From Gorillibacterium sp. (GTDB lineage Bacteria; Bacillota; Bacilli; Paenibacillales; NBRC-103111), in the NCBI GenBank assembly GCA_014380705.1, contig JACMJI010000259.1, forward strand, positions 1 through 8,830: DNA of 8,830 nt, in the 5' to 3' direction. Shown in pieces: positions 1-5,473 of the stretch. Position numbers and translations under genes: made by a program. Position 1 is the first letter of the stretch; each line of letters starts with the position of its first letter. The notes under the pieces are model-generated. The model was not told the DNA's origin and searched no databases. It was given only the letters and a program-made list of their open reading frames with translations.

Positions 1-527
1 CCTTGTTGCCTTCAATAGATAGTAAGCCCCCGTTGCTAAGAGAGCATCGGCTATATCAGGCAGATTGGCTCTTGCGGTTTTATGGCTTTCAAGCGAAAGA
101 GCTGCTGGATGAACAGAATCAGAATTTCAACCCACTGATCGACCCCAAATGCAATTGGGCCATTCATCATATGGAGCTTTTCCCCATCGAAATCAATAAA
201 GCGCCCTATGAAATGCTGCTCAGGGTTCCAGGCGTTGGTGTGAAGAGCGCACAGCGAATTGTGAAGGCAAGGAGAAGCGGCTCGCTTGATTTTAGTGGAC
301 TGAAGAAGTTGGGTGTTGTGCTTAAGCGTGCTCAATATTTTATTACTTGTCGCGATAAGGGGCTGGAAGGACTCCGCGTGAATCAGGACTCGCTCCTCCG
401 AGCGTTGGTGTCTGATAATGGAATGCGCAAGCTTCCTCAGCTGAGCCGCGTCGAGCAGCTTTCGTTTTTTGACGAACCTGCCCTTTCACGAGAGGATGTG
501 GTGCAGTGCCTCACCGGACAGATCTAG
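1..527 (+). CDS. Radical-SAM DNA modification/repair protein, C-terminal part (5' end outside window)
   Basis: This is the last ~174 residues of a protein I recognise as the radical-SAM family tied to DNA repair (TIGR03916-type, usually about 400 residues). The reading frame is open to the left edge, so the leucine codon at 3 is internal and the radical-SAM core with its CxxxCxxC iron-sulfur motif lies upstream. Visible landmarks are the family segment PPLLREHRLYQADWLLRFYGF (about residues 9-29), an NFNPLIDPK stretch, and a helix-hairpin-helix at about 64-92 containing LLRVPGVGVKSAQRI, a typical non-specific DNA-binding element. The tail (120-174) is weakly conserved. The stop lies 22 bases inside the next gene, implying translational coupling. 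The true substrate of this family is unknown as far as I know; a role in DNA metabolism is inferred from the HhH domain and the recurring neighbours. Confidence 0.9.
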   Translation, partial: LLPSIDSKPPLLREHRLYQADWLLRFYGFQAKELLDEQNQNFNPLIDPKCNWAIHHMELFPIEINKAPYEMLLRVPGVGVKSAQRIVKARRSGSLDFSGLKKLGVVLKRAQYFITCRDKGLEGLRVNQDSLLRALVSDNGMRKLPQLSRVEQLSFFDEPALSREDVVQCLTGQI

Positions 528-1330
528 CCTATCGCTACGATGGAAGCCTCGAAGGACTGCTATGCTGTGTTTTCGAGAGCTATGAGCGCAAGGAAATACC
601 AAACGATATCCTCAAGGAAGACAGTATAGAGAACATTTTATTTGAGACCAAATGGATCGAGACTGATATGGCTAAGGCTGATCGTGTGTACAAAGCGATT
701 GCACTGAAAATATCCGTAGAGGCGCAAGATCTGGTCAGGAAGGGTCTTCTAACCTGTCATCCAATCAAGGAGCTGTTAGTTTTTCGATTCCTGCGACTTG
801 GCTTTAAATACGGCAAATCAGTGATGAATCGATTGACGGATGATACCGTACATACCCTGATGAAAGCCGTGCAAGGCTTAACCTCTGAAAGCCATAAGTT
901 GAAGGGGTTTGTCCGCTTTTCAGTCTACAATGAGGTTATGGCAGCCGTAATTGAACCGAAGAACGAGGTGCTGCCGCTGCTTGAACCTCATTTTTCTGAT
1001 CGCTTTCGTCAGGATTCCTTCCTTATCTACGATAAGACCCATGGTCAAGCGCTAGTTCATCGACCCGGAGAATCTGTGATCATTCCACTGGATGAGCTAA
1101 CCCTACCCGAAGCGGGCAATTTGGAGCTAGCCTATCGCCGTTTATGGCAGCGGTTTTATGAGACGATTGCGATTAAGGAGCGATTTAATCCACGAGGTCG
1201 AATGTCCCATATGCCGAAGCGATATTGGAAGCATCTAACAGAGTTTTCCGTGGAGCAGGAAACCCTCCCTCCCGTTGCCATTACGACGAAAGGCCTATTA
1301 TTTGATGCAATCAACAAACAGACGGATTGA
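506..1330 (+). CDS. DUF4130 / TIGR03915-type probable DNA metabolism protein
   Basis: A 274-residue protein that is the usual partner of the preceding radical-SAM protein. It starts at GTG 506, with GAGGA at 492-496 as ribosome site (9-base spacing), and overlaps the upstream gene by 22 bases. The opening YRYDGSLEGLLCCVFESY (10-27) is the family's N-terminal signature; the DUF4130 domain covers about 88-247 and ends with the hallmark ERFNPRGRMSHMPKRYWKHL (225-244). Residues 131-151 (KLKGFVRFSVYNEVMAAVIEP) and the acidic/aromatic residues that follow are typical. No signal peptide or membrane segment, so it is cytoplasmic. In many genomes a DUF4130 domain is fused to or adjacent to a uracil-DNA-glycosylase-like domain; here no glycosylase domain is fused and the next gene is fhs. 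The biochemical activity is not established; DNA repair or modification is inferred from association. No clear terminator follows. Confidence 0.9.
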   Translation: MPHRTDLAYRYDGSLEGLLCCVFESYERKEIPNDILKEDSIENILFETKWIETDMAKADRVYKAIALKISVEAQDLVRKGLLTCHPIKELLVFRFLRLGFKYGKSVMNRLTDDTVHTLMKAVQGLTSESHKLKGFVRFSVYNEVMAAVIEPKNEVLPLLEPHFSDRFRQDSFLIYDKTHGQALVHRPGESVIIPLDELTLPEAGNLELAYRRLWQRFYETIAIKERFNPRGRMSHMPKRYWKHLTEFSVEQETLPPVAITTKGLLFDAINKQTD

Positions 1331-1348
1331 CTTATGCGTTAATTTTTG

Positions 1349-1377
1349 TTGAGTGCAAGGGAAATATAGGGTATATT
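1349..1377 (+). promoter_or_regulatory. Likely sigma-A promoter for fhs
   Basis: TTGAGT at 1349-1354 (4/6 to TTGACA) and TATATT at 1372-1377 (5/6 to TATAAT), spaced exactly 17 bases, in an AT-rich gap directly upstream of fhs. It gives fhs transcription independent of the DNA-repair pair. I see no PurR box, riboswitch or other operator in the gap. Confidence 0.55.
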
Positions 1378-1414
1378 TAGAAAATCGTAGCTTGCGAAGG
1401 GGATATGCACAAGA

Positions 1415-3061
1415 ATGAAACCGATCACGGAAGTGGCTGCTCAGTTAGGGATTATGGATGATGAGTTGGAGCTTTACGGGAAGTATAAAGCGAAGATTTC
1501 AGCTAATGTTTGGGAGAGAGTACGACAGAAGCCAGATGGCAAGCTCATTCTAGTTACGGCAATGAATCCGACTCCAGCCGGTGAAGGTAAAACACTGACG
1601 ACCATCGGCTTAACCCAAGGACTCACTTATATTGGGCAGAAGGCGATTGCAGCCCTGCGTGAGCCATCCTTAGGGCCTTGTATGGGCATGAAGGGCGGGG
1701 CAACGGGCAGTGGAAATTCTCAGATCGTTCCAGCTGAGGATATTAACCTGCACTTTACCGGGGACATGCATGCAATCACCGCAGCTAATAATTTACTAGC
1801 TGCTATGATTGACAATCATATATATCATGGGAATGTACTGGGTATTGATCCCGGGCATATTCTCTGGAAGCGTGCGGTAGATATGAATGATCGCGCCCTA
1901 AGGAGTACCGTCATTGGTTTGGGTGAAGGTAATGGACAGACACGTGAGGATGGATTCATCATCACTGTCGCCTCCGAGATCATGGCGATCCTCTGCTTAT
2001 GCGTGAGCCTTCAAGACCTACAGGAACGGCTTGCGAAGATTGTCATCGGCTACACGCATGATGGGAACTCAATTACAGCGGGAGACTTGAAAGCAGACGG
2101 GGCGATGACCTTGCTGCTCAAGGATGCGATTAAGCCAAATCTAGTACAGACGATTGAAGGAGCTCCTGCTTTTGTTCATGGTGGTCCTTTTGCTAACATC
2201 GCCCATGGCTGCAGTACGGTTATGGGAACACGTTTAGCGTTGAAATTAGCGGATTACGTCGTTACAGAGGCAGGTTTTGGTGCGGATTTAGGCGCAGAGA
2301 AATTTTTTAATATTAAATGCCGCTCTGCTAACCTAAAACCGGCTGCAGCCGTTATTGTAGCGACTGTAAAAGCACTGAAATATAATGGTGGAGCGACAAA
2401 GGGTGAGCTTGCTCAAGAAGACCTTCCTGCTTTACAACGAGGTTTTCGCAACCTATCGAAGCATATTGAAAATGTTCGTAAATTTAGGGTGCCGGTGCTG
2501 GTCGCCATTAATCAGTTTGAGAGCGATACCGAGACAGAGCTTGCCCAAATCAAGCTTCTATGTGTTCAAGCAGGTGTAGATGTAGAGCTATCCCAAGTAT
2601 GGGAGAAGGGTGGAGCCGGAGGAGCAGACTTGGCACGTAAGTTAGTTAAGTTGGCGTCTGATGGAAGCGGGTCCTCCAATTTCCGTTACCTTTATGAACG
2701 GGAGCTGCCTATTAAGGAGAAGATTGAGCGTATCGTTCAAGAAATTTATGGTGGGTCGGGCGTCAGCTTCGCTCCTGCGGCTGAGAAAGCGATTCGTAGA
2801 ATTACGGAGTCTGGATTTGGTGATCTACCTGTATGTATGGCTAAAACTCAATACTCCTTGTCGGATAATGCTAAGCTACTAGGAAGACCCGAAGGCTTCA
2901 CCGTCACGGTTCGTGAAATTCGGTTGTCGGCTGGAGCCGGCTTTATTGTTGCTATTACAGGCAACGTCATGACGATGCCAGGTTTACCCAAGGTTCCAAC
3001 TGCTGAGCAATTAGGGAAAGACTTCTGCAAACAGATTCAAGTGCCAGTGTCGGTCGTTTGA
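1415..3061 (+). CDS. fhs: Formate--tetrahydrofolate ligase (10-formyl-THF synthetase)
   Basis: Cytoplasmic ATP-dependent enzyme joining formate to tetrahydrofolate to give 10-formyl-THF for purine synthesis and initiator tRNA formylation. The 548 residues are near the family's usual ~556. Visible signatures: nucleotide-binding [10 protein letters not shown] (51-60), REPSLGP (82-88), [10 protein letters not shown] (108-117), [11 protein letters not shown] (236-246), [12 protein letters not shown] (255-266), [14 protein letters not shown] (284-297), AKTQYSLSD (476-484) and [18 protein letters not shown] (499-516). Start at ATG 1415: GAAGGGGA at 1396-1403 precedes it, and the in-frame stop at 1388 rules out a long extension; the ATG at 1405 is out of frame. 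Two oddities: the normally glycine-rich loop reads [16 protein letters not shown] instead of roughly GGAAGGGYxQVVPMED, and the last ~18 residues lack the usual acidic segment ending GLF. Activity is probable; both are described under findings. Confidence 0.97.
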   Translation: MKPITEVAAQLGIMDDELELYGKYKAKISANVWERVRQKPDGKLILVTAMNPTPAGEGKTLTTIGLTQGLTYIGQKAIAALREPSLGPCMGMKGGATGSGNSQIVPAEDINLHFTGDMHAITAANNLLAAMIDNHIYHGNVLGIDPGHILWKRAVDMNDRALRSTVIGLGEGNGQTREDGFIITVASEIMAILCLCVSLQDLQERLAKIVIGYTHDGNSITAGDLKADGAMTLLLKDAIKPNLVQTIEGAPAFVHGGPFANIAHGCSTVMGTRLALKLADYVVTEAGFGADLGAEKFFNIKCRSANLKPAAAVIVATVKALKYNGGATKGELAQEDLPALQRGFRNLSKHIENVRKFRVPVLVAINQFESDTETELAQIKLLCVQAGVDVELSQVWEKGGAGGADLARKLVKLASDGSGSSNFRYLYERELPIKEKIERIVQEIYGGSGVSFAPAAEKAIRRITESGFGDLPVCMAKTQYSLSDNAKLLGRPEGFTVTVREIRLSAGAGFIVAITGNVMTMPGLPKVPTAEQLGKDFCKQIQVPVSVV

Positions 3062-3110
3062 TAAGATTTACAATTAATAAATTAATTTAAGACTTCTCAT
3101 CATTAACGCG

Positions 3111-3161
3111 AAAAGATCGCATTTCCTAAGCTGATTCAGCCTAATGAAATGCGATCTTTTT
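3111..3161 (+). terminator. Intrinsic terminator after fhs, possibly bidirectional
   Basis: A perfect 15-base stem, 3111-3125 pairing with 3146-3160, closes a 20-base loop that itself holds a GCTG/CAGC mini-hairpin (3130-3140). The 3' arm ends in a run of five T on the plus strand, and the 5' arm begins with four A, so the minus strand also has a short T run. It can end both fhs and the opposing small gene whose stop is at 3245. Confidence 0.9.
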
Positions 3162-3196
3162 CATGTTCTGTCTAAACGACTCACCGTCAACCTCTA

Positions 3197-3216
3197 GTCC
3201 GGAACACTGTCCGGAA
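3197..3216. repeat. Short tandem GTCCGGAA repeat / TCCGGA dyad
   Basis: The octamer GTCCGGAA occurs at 3197-3204 and again at 3209-3216, 12 bases apart. Because TCCGGA is self-complementary, the pair also makes an inverted repeat (3198-3203 and 3210-3215). It lies between the fhs terminator and the convergent gene. I cannot assign a function; it may be chance or a small operator. Confidence 0.35.
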
Positions 3217-3244
3217 ACCGGCCTGCGAGTTTACATCGGCTACC

Positions 3245-3553
3245 TCATTGTTCAAGTTTTTCCTGAACGGACTTTAGCTTGCTATCCATCGTAGACGCTT
3301 TATCACGGCGCTCATCAATGCGAATGGAAGTCGAAACACGCAGTGCGCCTTTCTCAAAAGGAACCTCATGCATTCTGCGGACTACCGCAAACAGATCGTC
3401 TAGATTTCCTTCGATTATTGTGCTCATAGAGGTAAGCTGAAATTTAATCGCTTCTGGTGCCTGCTCCAATACTCTATGAACATCTGCTACATAATGGCTG
3501 ACACTAGGAGTAGCTGTGCCTAATGGTACGATGGTGACTTCAATAATTGGCAA
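3245..3553 (-). CDS. MTH1187/DUF77-family thiamine-binding protein (YqgV-like)
   Basis: A small cytoplasmic protein of the YkoF-like ferredoxin-fold superfamily, whose characterised members bind thiamine or related compounds; the physiological role is not settled. Signatures: IIEVTIVPLGTATPSVSHYV near the N terminus, QLTSMSTIIEGNLDDLF in the middle and RVSTSIRIDERRDK near the C terminus. I place the start at the TTG at 3553 (102 residues). The ribosome site GAAAGGA (minus strand, 3568-3562) lies 8 bases before it, and the resulting MPIIEVTIVPLGT matches the short N terminus usual for the family. The in-frame ATG at 3562 would add three residues but its first base overlaps the ribosome site. 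No TPP riboswitch is visible upstream. A decayed fragment of a second copy lies about 560 bases away at 3839-3901. Confidence 0.9.
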   Translation of the reverse strand: MPIIEVTIVPLGTATPSVSHYVADVHRVLEQAPEAIKFQLTSMSTIIEGNLDDLFAVVRRMHEVPFEKGALRVSTSIRIDERRDKASTMDSKLKSVQEKLEQ

Positions 3554-3561
3554 TCCAATCA

Positions 3562-3568
3562 TCCTTTC
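3562..3568 (-). promoter_or_regulatory. Ribosome binding site that selects TTG 3553
   Basis: On the minus strand the sequence GAAAGGA spans 3568 to 3562. It is 8 bases from the TTG at 3553 but overlaps the first base of the ATG at 3562, so only the TTG is properly placed. Confidence 0.7.
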
Positions 3569-3592
3569 AAGCTATTTATTACTCGTTATTTG

Positions 3593-3621
3593 AGTATACG
3601 TCTTAGGGGATGAGTTGTACA
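3593..3621 (-). promoter_or_regulatory. Possible promoter of the thiamine-binding protein gene
   Basis: On the minus strand TGTACA (3621-3616, 4/6 to TTGACA) and TATACT (3598-3593, 5/6 to TATAAT) are 17 bases apart, with transcription heading into the gene that starts at 3553. The -35 match is modest. Confidence 0.35.
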
Positions 3622-3716
3622 TGCATGGTCCTCATCTTAAAATTAAAATTTCCCCGAGATGCTAAAAACCGAAATATGATATCTTCAACATGATAATACA
3701 GAATATAAACTACCCA

Positions 3717-3759
3717 AAAGACGAACGTTTTTAATTGACACTTTAAATATCGTTCGTAT
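3717..3759. promoter_or_regulatory. Pair of inverted PurR-box-like sites
   Basis: The heptamer ACGAACG (3721-3727) recurs in inverted orientation as CGTTCGT (3751-3757). Read as 13-base PurBoxes (AWWWCCGAACWWT in Bacillus), the sites are 3717-3729 (10/13) and, on the opposite strand, 3759-3747 (11/13), separated by 17 bases. The known PurR operators are two inverted boxes with a 16-17 base gap. The pair brackets the -35 element of the promoter at 3735-3764, a position suited to repression. The assignment is by pattern; both boxes have A instead of C before CGAAC and G after it. Confidence 0.5.
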
Positions 3760-3764
3760 ATAAT
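3735..3764 (+). promoter_or_regulatory. Strong sigma-A promoter for the FAD dehydrogenase leader
   Basis: A perfect TTGACA at 3735-3740 and a perfect TATAAT at 3759-3764 with an 18-base spacer. Transcription should begin near 3770-3773, giving a leader of about 160 bases before the ATG at 3935. It is flanked by the inverted PurR-box-like sites and followed by a terminator hairpin at 3786-3829. Confidence 0.8.
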
Positions 3765-3785
3765 CAATAAGTAAGTACGAAGTTT

Positions 3786-3829
3786 TCCCAGCAGTCTCGA
3801 GAGGTACATCCGTCGCCGCTGGGATTTTT
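3786..3829 (+). terminator. Leader terminator / possible attenuator
   Basis: TCCCAGC (3786-3792) pairs with GCTGGGA (3818-3824), followed at once by TTTTT (3825-3829). The 25-base loop can pair internally (CGA 3798-3800 with TCG 3813-3815, GG 3803-3804 with CC 3810-3811). Lying about 15 bases after the probable start site and 106 bases before the coding start, it would stop transcripts from the 3735-3764 promoter early unless relieved. Either a regulated attenuator or the end of a ~60-base RNA. Confidence 0.6.
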
Positions 3830-3838
3830 CACGCCCAT

Positions 3839-3901
3839 GAACTTCTCTTGGACGGACTTCAACTTACAAGTTCGGTAGGAGGCCGATTATCGGATATCAA
3901 C
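3839..3901 (-). pseudogene. Decayed 3' end of a second DUF77 thiamine-binding gene
   Basis: Read on the minus strand, 3865-3842 encodes KLKSVQEK, identical to the C-terminal residues of the intact gene (3280-3257). The two 24-base stretches differ at six positions, all transitions and all synonymous, which points to once-functional coding DNA rather than chance. Upstream in the same frame are VDIR (3901-3890), a stop codon (3889-3887) and SAS, which loosely follow the RIDERRDKAS region of the intact protein. The original stop is lost; the frame reads on through FMG into unrelated residues. Nothing of the N-terminal two thirds remains, because the FAD dehydrogenase start lies just to the right. 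Confidence 0.6.
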
Positions 3902-3923
3902 GACCTTTTACTTATTTGGAAAT

Positions 3924-3929
3924 GGAGGA
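3924..3929 (+). promoter_or_regulatory. Ribosome binding site that fixes the FAD dehydrogenase start
   Basis: GGAGGA at 3924-3929 lies 5 bases before ATG 3935. It supports this ATG over the upstream in-frame TTG at 3848, which has no ribosome site and would add 29 residues unlike the family. Confidence 0.85.
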
Positions 3930-3934
3930 CGATC

Positions 3935-5365
3935 ATGAGTAGCTATGATTTAATTGTTGTAGGTGCAGGTCCCGCGGGTATTTTTGCATGTTATGAAATG
4001 ACATTACGAGCACCAGAAGCCAAGGTGCTGTTGATTGATAAAGGCCATGATATTTATCGACGGAGCTGTCCCATTCTGGAAGAAAAAATTAAATTATGTC
4101 CACCCGCCTCTACCAGGAAAGAATTTGGCGGCTGTCTGCCCGCTTGCTCCATAACAAGCGGTTTTGGCGGAGCGGGAGCCTATAGTGATGGCAAGTTTAA
4201 TATTACTACAGAATTTGGCGGCTGGATGACGGATTACCTGCCACCATCTAAGGTTAAAGAGTTGATCCGTTACGTGGATGACATCAATCTAAAGCATGGG
4301 GCAACCCGAAGCTTAACGGATCCAACGACTGAGGCCGTGCGTCAGATCGAGCAGAGAGCTTATGCAGCGGGTCTCAAGCTGCTTCGTGCGAACGTACGTC
4401 ACTTGGGCACAGAAGAGAACCTGCTCATCCTCAAGTCGATCTTCGAATATCTTAAAGAACGCGTCGAGCTGCGCTTCAAGACGGAAGTAGAGGATATCAT
4501 AACCGAGCATGAAGGGGAGCGTTATAAAGTAAAAGGGGTTACACTTAAGAACGGTGAGACCCTTCTAGCAGACGCCGTCATGATTGCTCCTGGTCGGGAT
4601 GGCAGTGCTTGGCTATCACATATTTTAAAGAAACGCCGTTTAAAGATGTCCAATAATCAAGTAGATGTTGGCGTACGGGTCGAAACCTCAGATGTGGTCA
4701 TGAGGGAGATCAACGAGCACTTATATGAAGGTAAGTTTATTTTTAACACATCTGTAGGAACTCGTGTTCGAACCTTTTGCAGTAATCCTTCTGGGCATGT
4801 TGTAATAGAGAACCATTCTGGTGTAATGGCTGCGAACGGTCATTCCTTTAAAGATCCAATCCTCGGCTCCCAGAACACAAATTTTGCACTGCTCGTTTCA
4901 CATACCTTCACAGATCCCTTTGATAAGCCGAATGAGTATGCTAGGGAAATCTGTAAACGGGCAAACGATCTATCCGATGGCGGTATTATTGTACAAAAAT
5001 ACGGGGATATCCTTAAAGGTAGACGTTCAACGGCCAATCGGATCAAGGAAGGCTTTCTAGAGCCGACATTATCGGAGGCTGTCCCTGGAGATCTCGGCCT
5101 TGTCCTGCCTTATAATACAATGAAAAGCTTGATCGAGATGATGGACGCTCTTGAGCGAGTCACGCCTGGTATCGCATCAGAGCATACCCTCTTCTATGGG
5201 GTAGAAGCTAAATTCTATTCAGCTAGACCTAAACTTAGCGAATCCTTTGAAACCGAAATTAGCGGACTTTATTGTGGGGGAGACGGGGCAGGCATGACTC
5301 GAGGATTGGCACAAGCAGGTGCCGCAGGTGTCTGGATTGCCCGAAACGTACTGGCTCCGAGCTAA
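3935..5365 (+). CDS. NAD(P)/FAD-dependent oxidoreductase (COG2509-type FAD dehydrogenase)
   Basis: A 476-residue flavoprotein of the uncharacterised FAD-dependent dehydrogenase group. The N-terminal Rossmann motif DLIVVGAGPAGIFACYE (5-21) binds the FAD ADP part and LLIDKG (32-37) ends the second strand. The glycine-rich stretch SGFGGAGAYSDGKFNITTEFGG (75-96) is characteristic of this group. A second dinucleotide-type segment, ADAVMIAPGRDGSAW, is at 212-226, and the C terminus carries the flavin-contact motif GLYCGGDGAGMTRGLAQAGAAG (444-465). Four cysteines (45, 55, 67, 71) cluster just before the glycine-rich stretch. No signal peptide or membrane helix. Substrate unknown. It is monocistronic: strong promoter, PurR-like sites and a leader terminator upstream, and a long hairpin plus an opposing gene downstream. 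The nucleotide-pathway hint from the PurR-like sites is inference only. Confidence 0.9.
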   Translation: MSSYDLIVVGAGPAGIFACYEMTLRAPEAKVLLIDKGHDIYRRSCPILEEKIKLCPPASTRKEFGGCLPACSITSGFGGAGAYSDGKFNITTEFGGWMTDYLPPSKVKELIRYVDDINLKHGATRSLTDPTTEAVRQIEQRAYAAGLKLLRANVRHLGTEENLLILKSIFEYLKERVELRFKTEVEDIITEHEGERYKVKGVTLKNGETLLADAVMIAPGRDGSAWLSHILKKRRLKMSNNQVDVGVRVETSDVVMREINEHLYEGKFIFNTSVGTRVRTFCSNPSGHVVIENHSGVMAANGHSFKDPILGSQNTNFALLVSHTFTDPFDKPNEYAREICKRANDLSDGGIIVQKYGDILKGRRSTANRIKEGFLEPTLSEAVPGDLGLVLPYNTMKSLIEMMDALERVTPGIASEHTLFYGVEAKFYSARPKLSESFETEISGLYCGGDGAGMTRGLAQAGAAGVWIARNVLAPS

Positions 5366-5414
5366 TGTTTATCCTATTTCGTATTCCAGATCACGCTCAT
5401 GATGAAAACATAAG

Positions 5415-5455
5415 TAGAGCCTCTCTATCGTAGTTCCTACGAAAGAGAGGCTCTA
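5415..5455. terminator. Long hairpin between convergent genes
   Basis: TAGAGCCTCTCT (5415-5426) pairs with 5444-5455 and TCGTAG (5428-5433) with 5437-5442, around a three-base loop and one A-A mismatch: an 18-base-pair stem. It sits midway between the FAD dehydrogenase stop (5365) and the opposing C39 gene stop (5474), the expected place for a shared terminator. Neither side has a proper T tract, so termination is inferred from position and stem strength. Confidence 0.6.
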
Positions 5456-5473
5456 GCTATGAGGAAATGAAAA

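Noticed and set aside
3554..3720. TPP riboswitch upstream of the thiamine-binding protein gene
   Set aside because: No CTGAGA...ACCTGA THI-box elements on the minus strand in this gap.
3720..3757. LexA (DinR) box from the GAAC...GTTC half-sites
   Set aside because: The GAAC and GTTC halves are 25 bases apart; the Bacillota LexA site needs a 4-base gap.
3603..3809. Minus-strand open frame of 68 residues
   Set aside because: It covers a consensus promoter, PurR-like sites and a terminator hairpin of the opposite strand, has no recognisable family or good ribosome site, and is in a different frame from the DUF77 remnant.
3765..3840. Guanine/adenine riboswitch after the PurR-like promoter
   Set aside because: The purine aptamer core (ATATGG, TCTACC, CCGTAAA) is absent and the leader before the terminator is too short.
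3838..3879. Possible 13-residue leader peptide (MNFSWTDFNLQVR) before the FAD dehydrogenase
   Set aside because: Only a weak, distant GGGA precedes it, no run of regulatory codons is present, and the same bases are explained as an antisense DUF77 remnant.
3848..3934. N-terminal extension of the FAD dehydrogenase from the TTG at 3848 (29 extra residues)
   Set aside because: No ribosome site before 3848, the added residues do not fit the family, and ATG 3935 has a strong GGAGGA at proper spacing and starts right at the Rossmann motif.
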